Part shown: positions 59,694 through 64,000 of the stretch, in pieces | Position numbering within the stretch: the stretch's first letter is position 1 | Layout of the letters: each line of letters begins with the position of its first letter | NCBI GenBank assembly: GCA_942486035.1 | Contig: CALNXK010000072.1 | Span: 2,181,001 to 2,245,000 of the forward strand | From: Porites lobata | Lineage: Eukaryota > Cnidaria > Anthozoa > Scleractinia > Poritidae | Reading direction: 5' to 3' | DNA length: 64,000 nucleotides | Translations under genes and position numbers: made by a program | Notes under the pieces: generated by a model | Told to the model about the DNA's origin: nothing | Databases searched by the model: none | Seen by the model: only the letters and a program-made list of their open reading frames with translations

Positions 59694-61351
59694 GTAAGCG
59701 TTGTTTCTTTTATTGTAATTTTTCTGAGAGTGAGTTTCGAATATCTTGAGTTGTAATGAACCACACCCAGTTGAAAAAAAAATTTCTCCTCCCTCCTTCT
59801 TTAAAAGTTGTATTTTGACCTAAGGTTAGACGGTGATTCAATCTACCCATCGTTTTTCTATGAAAGAGTAGAAATTTACTTACTTTTATCCATTTCAAAT
59901 CTCAGATAGGTTATGTAGGGAAAACCATGTAGTTACTTAATTTAAAGAATTCAATTAAATATTTAAACTAATGACGATTATATTTAAACGACGCAAAGGT
60001 TGATTTCGTGTTACTTGACTGCGCACGAGAAAAAATCCGAACGCTTGTGTTTAGTAACTGAAAAGCCTCCTGAGATGGAAGTGCTTTTGGTCACGCGATG
60101 GGGAGCAAGGCGAAATGAGGGACTTCATTTGACGTTAGTACAAAACGCATGAGCGTCATGCTGATATGGCAGGCACCTGACTTGACAGTTGGTACAGTGC
60201 ATGGGTGAATTTATATCAACGAGAGACAAATTTTAGACGATTTTACGGCCTTCGGTTAACAGGTCGCGGGATATGTTTGTTTTTCGGAAGTGCGTTTCAG
60301 TTCGGCTTTTTACCGTCAAAACCTTGCTTTTCCCTGAAATTTCCCCCCCGGGAATATGTAATTTTTGCGATCTCAACTTCGTCACTTTCTATTTTTATGA
60401 ATTGACCCATTTTTTAGATTGAAGGAAGAACACTTTACTTTTCATCTACTGTACACACATTCTGGTACATTCGCTGACCGTATGTTTTACCCCAAAAAAT
60501 CCGAAAATGTGTGACCCCATTCTAGTAACTCTATTGAAAATGCGACCCCATCCAGTGGCACATCCCCATTAGCCTCTTATAAGGAACTACCGCCCCCCCC
60601 CCGGGAGGCAAACCCACAATGGATTGGATCTTTCCCAACGACCGATGCCACCGATCGATCAAATCAAAGACGAGTTTCAGCTCAATTTTAGGGGAAGTCT
60701 AACCGCAAACTTCTGCGGGGCAATTGAATCAGAAAGAAAATGGCTGCTTTCTTCATAGCTCTACCGATGAACAGCTAAAATCTTGAAAAGAGGATAGAGA
60801 TTTGGCAGTATTTCAATATTTTGTGTAGTTTGTTGACTAACTCTTTAATGAACTGGTTTTTTTCCCACGCAGTTTAGTGAAAACACGATAGTTCAATACC
60901 ATACAAAGCTCTGGTTGTTCAAACGTTGGATAGCGAGTATCAACCGGAAAAAATCTATTCACTGAGTGGATAACGCAATTGGTTTCCCTATACTTATTCG
61001 TACTTAAGTGTTTTATCCGGTGGATAGCGCTGTCCAACGTTTGAACAACCGGGTACAGAACTTCAGTTACCACGTATATGTTAAATAACAACTCACACAA
61101 CTTTATTTTTTTGTGTAAATCTTTCACAGTCAGTAACAATCAGTATGTTTATATTCCTTGCAAAGCCCTCATAGCCTTTCCCGGTCTGTTCAATATGTTC
61201 GATGCCGTGCTTGCATTTTCTAGCGACTGGTGTTTGGAAAAGGCAATAATGATAAAAAAAAACCCAAGCAAACAAACAAACCAAAAAACGCGACTTTTCC
61301 GTGACTTAACCTTGCTCAATCGATCTCGTCACCCTTACGGCATGCCCTCGT
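59694..61351. other. Unassigned; searched for missing exons
   Basis: I looked for a 35-nt and a 58-nt exon with the family cysteine pattern and did not find them. A piece near 60440-60610 (cttataaggaactaccgccc) resembles the nested element at 21900-22420. An inverted pair (gttgttcaaacgttggatag and tgtccaacgtttgaacaacc) bounds 60916-61050. Confidence 0.5.
60916..61050. repeat. Small inverted-repeat element
   Basis: Ends ggttgttcaaacgttggata and tccaacgtttgaacaacc pair, followed by gcgagtatc/gtggatagcgct-like partial pairing. 135 bp, no ORF. Confidence 0.7.
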
Positions 61352-61661
61352 TTTTTATTTTTATTTATTTTTTATTTTTTTATTTTTTATTTATTTTTGC
61401 CTTACAGACATATATTAAATGTTTACAGTACTAAACACTACTGAAACTAAATACTACTAACAATATTCACTATACTTGCACTATTTACAATATTGGCTAT
61501 ACTGACAATACCATCCATACGATGCTCGTACTACTAATAATTACAATGGTTACACTACTTACAATTCTAGTACATCATACACACACACACCCCCCACACA
61601 CAACACACAAAAAAAAAAAAAAAAAAAAAAAAGGTCAGAGGAGTTACTTTTCATGTCTATT

Positions 61662-63258
61662 TTATAGCTTTTCAATTCTGTATTTAATTATCATTTTACC
61701 AACGAAGTCTTGGAGGAGAATTGGTTTGTTGTGTAGTTTGTTGGCGTAGATGTAGTATCTCATAAACAACATGGTATAATTGAATTTCCTTACTAGTACC
61801 TTTTCATGTAAGTCCGAGAGGATGCCGAACAGTCTTTCTTCGCTAGATGGGTTGAGATTGATCTTGTTTTCTATATTGAACCAGTTGATAACCCGTTGAA
61901 TGAAAATCTTGACGAAATGACAATCTCTAAAAGTATGATTAATAGAGTCTTTTTCACCACAATATATACATTCATCATCTTCCTTGATTCCATAGCGGTA
62001 AAGTTCCTTTTTGGTGACTACAATTCGGTGGATTAATTTATATTGAAATTCCTTTAATTTGGTCTCTCTACAGACGGTTTTTAGGGAGGTGAATATTTTT
62101 TCCCATTTATCTTCATCCAAGGAAAGATCTTTGCTCCATCTCTGTGGCCCAGAATGACCTGTTGTGTGGATTTTTGTGCATAGTAACGTATAGAAGTCGC
62201 TAGTCTTGATTTTGTTCAGATATAGAGTTATCGATTCATTTAATTGTAGACTAAGATTATTATCAGAATATAACTCTTTATTAATTGGCTTCGTTGATTT
62301 TGCTTTGGCTAATAGGTGCTTTGGGATAGCGCTAATAACTTGATAGTATTGAAGGAAGTTGACCGGTATTGTTTAAGAGATCTTGTATTGACAGGATACC
62401 TTTTTTAAACCATTCCCTGATAAAAAAGGTTTTACTGTCAACAAGTATTTCTTTGTTGTTGAATAGAATTATATTTTGTGCTTGATCAAAGCTGTACAGA
62501 GTTTTTAATTCACTGAAGTATACTAGAATATTTCGGTAAAACAATGGAATAGATTTTATGTAATTCGCATCATAGTTACATCTCAGTAAAAAGTTCAAAC
62601 CTCCGAATTTTCTTAGGTAATAATCAGGAACTGTTTTCCAATTCTGGTTCCCTGGATGTCGATTATGTCGATGTCTACCATACGTATTCCGCCTCTTCCC
62701 AGATCCTGATAGAGCCCAGTTCGTTTAATTTTATCCCTTTTGTTTTTCCATAAGAAACTAAAAAACTTTGTTTTCACTGTGCTTGCGATATCTTCGGGAA
62801 CATTAAGAATTGAAGCTGAATAAATTAATTGTGACAATCCTAGGGACTTAATTATCAGTACCTTCCCAAATAGTGTGAGGTCTCTAGATCTCCACATATC
62901 CAGCTTTGTTTGAAGTTTTCGTATTTTCAGATTAAAGTTCAATTCATTGTTACCCTTCTCATCATAAGAGACATGAATTCCTAAGAGGCGAGTCGGACTA
63001 TGTAACCATTTTAGTTGTAAAGGATAACTTTTGTTTTTTTCCCATTTTCCCAACCAAATTGCTTTCGATTTCTTTATGTTTAACTTGAGACCCGCTAGCC
63101 TCCCAAAATCTCCCACCGTTTTCAAAGCATTTTCAACGGAGATCAAATCTGCACAGAAAAGGTTTGTGTCGTCTGCGAATTGGCTCAATTTGATTTCGTG
63201 CCCGAATATTTTGATTCCTGTTATACTTGGTTCTTGTCTGATTTTGCTGGATAATATC
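61662..63258 (-). pseudogene. LINE ORF2 RT end and C-terminal region
   Basis: Resumes at EILSSKIRQEPSITGI, then SQFADDTNLFCADL (the FADD catalytic box), LAGLKLNIKKSKAIWLG and WRSRDLTLFGKVLIIKSLGL, all typical of L1/Tx1 RT. The C-terminal part (62120-61662) has a CIYCGEKDSINHTFRDCHFV Cys/His motif. Frame breaks occur near 62610 and between 62330 and 62120. Confidence 0.8.
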
Positions 63259-63259
63259 T

Positions 63260-63696
63260 CCTCCTACAATAAGCGTGGAAATTTCTGACTTGTCGATAAG
63301 GCAATTGTTTAAGTTTTGTAAGAAATCTAATTGTTCACTTTGGCTATTCGGGGCATAAATATTCACCAGTGATAATTTTAGAGAATTCAGAACACAAGTA
63401 ATTAGCACGATTCTTCCAGCCTTGTCGCTGAATGAGTAGTCGATCTTATTTTGTACCGTAGGGTGTAAAAGAATGCAAACACCTTTACTATGTCTGGATC
63501 CGTGAGAGAAAAATATTTCACCTCCCCATTCGTTTTTCCAAATAATTTCATCTTCTGGTTGAGAGTAAGTTTCTTGCAAGAAATAAATTTTTGAGTTATG
63601 ATCTTTGAGATATAGAAAAATGCTCCTCCGTTTGGCTTGATCTCTTATTCCCCTTACGTTTAGAGAAAGTATATCGTATTTTGCTTTCTCTTGCAT
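63260..63696 (-). pseudogene. LINE ORF2 endonuclease fragment
   Basis: MQEKAKYDILSLNVRGIRDQ, then YFLQETYSQPEDE, KGVCILLHP and SLVNIYAPNSQSEQ. These are the N, QE and NIYAPN motifs of apurinic-like LINE endonucleases. It stops being endonuclease after the GGD box near 63262. Confidence 0.85.
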
Positions 63697-63914
63697 TACA
63701 ATAAAAAACAAAAAAAACAAAAACAAAAAAACAAGAAGAATATATATGCAAATTAAAAAAAAAAAAAATACAGAAGCAAACAAAACTAAAATTATACAAC
63801 ACGTAAATTAAAGTAGTTTTTGAGCGTTTCCCTTCTTCTTCTTCGAACTTTGCGTTTTTTGTTCCTGTCCCAAATGTAAGTTACAGTTTTTGTCTTCCTT
63901 GGCCGATTGGACAT

Positions 63915-64000
63915 TTAAAGATAATCTAAGTCTTCCAGCTCGTTAATTCTGACCGGCTTACCCTGCGGAGAGGTCTTGACATATATTGATCCATCCATTG
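63915..64000 (-). pseudogene. LINE ORF1 C-terminal end (partial)
   Basis: The minus strand reads SIYVKTSPQGKPVRINELED then LDYL and TAA (63917-63915). The next ATG follows immediately (TAAATG) and opens a 35-codon basic ORF before ORF2. The rest of ORF1 is outside the window. Confidence 0.6.

Larger units (their letters stand above)
61352..64000 (-). mobile_element. L1/Tx1-like LINE, internally deleted, runs off the window
   Basis: Reading the minus strand from 64000: the C-terminus of ORF1 (stop at 63915-63917), then an ORF2 endonuclease start (63696 downward), RT and C-terminal parts (63250-61662). A 3' UTR follows with long A-rich repeats (T-rich on the plus strand at 61345-61396) that form the tail. 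The middle of ORF2 is missing. Confidence 0.82.

Overview
The window is animal nuclear DNA: AT-rich, with many small exons bounded by GT/AG introns, two giant exons, and very dense interspersed repeats (foldback/MITE elements, LINEs, a BEL/Pao LTR-retrotransposon relic). Gene content and repeat style fit a marine invertebrate. I favour an anthozoan cnidarian such as a stony coral, but that is an inference from general character and is not proven by any single sequence.

Positions 1-34051 (+ strand) hold most of a CAMSAP/Patronin gene, encoding a microtubule minus-end binding protein. I traced 16 exons with mutually compatible reading phases, from inside the N-terminal calponin-homology (CH) domain (exon at 1193) to the stop codon after the C-terminal CKK domain (34051). 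The first exon(s) lie off the left edge. The middle of the protein is unusual. Exon 13917-16216 (about 767 codons) and exon 23786-28324 (about 1513 codons) are giant, and the second carries at least a dozen copies of a roughly 50-residue repeat. Each copy starts with a basic-x-T-[YF]-T-L-[DE] head followed by a short predicted helix ending in G-[IL]-P-V. The two giant exons do not join in frame directly. A small exon ending at 19464 has the right phase to precede the second one and looks like an alternative first exon, implying a short isoform without the CH domain.

Positions 34052-40800 are mainly transposon debris: a broken BEL/Pao element whose halves face opposite ways and which was itself invaded by a pogo-like MITE (carrying another MITE inside it) and by a short retroposon, followed by foldback repeats. 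A 62-codon intronless ORF at 40804-40992 begins MGNRCC and looks like a small lipid-anchored protein.

Positions 43772-51419 (+) hold a complete nine-exon gene for a 336-residue secreted protein with a signal peptide and two tandem cysteine-rich domains resembling DUF4773. The two halves have matching intron phases and two pairs of exons of identical length (35 and 58 nt), so the gene arose by internal duplication of a four-exon block. A CR1/L2-like LINE sits in its intron 4 and MITEs sit in intron 8. A second, shorter relative starts at 58168: signal peptide plus a His/Cys-rich exon. Its later exons are not visible before a LINE that fills 61350-64000 on the minus strand. That LINE has lost the middle of its ORF2.

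No rRNA gene, convincing intact tRNA gene, CRISPR array or bacterial-type operon was seen. Exon borders come from splice consensus, phase and family similarity by eye and are not confirmed by transcripts.
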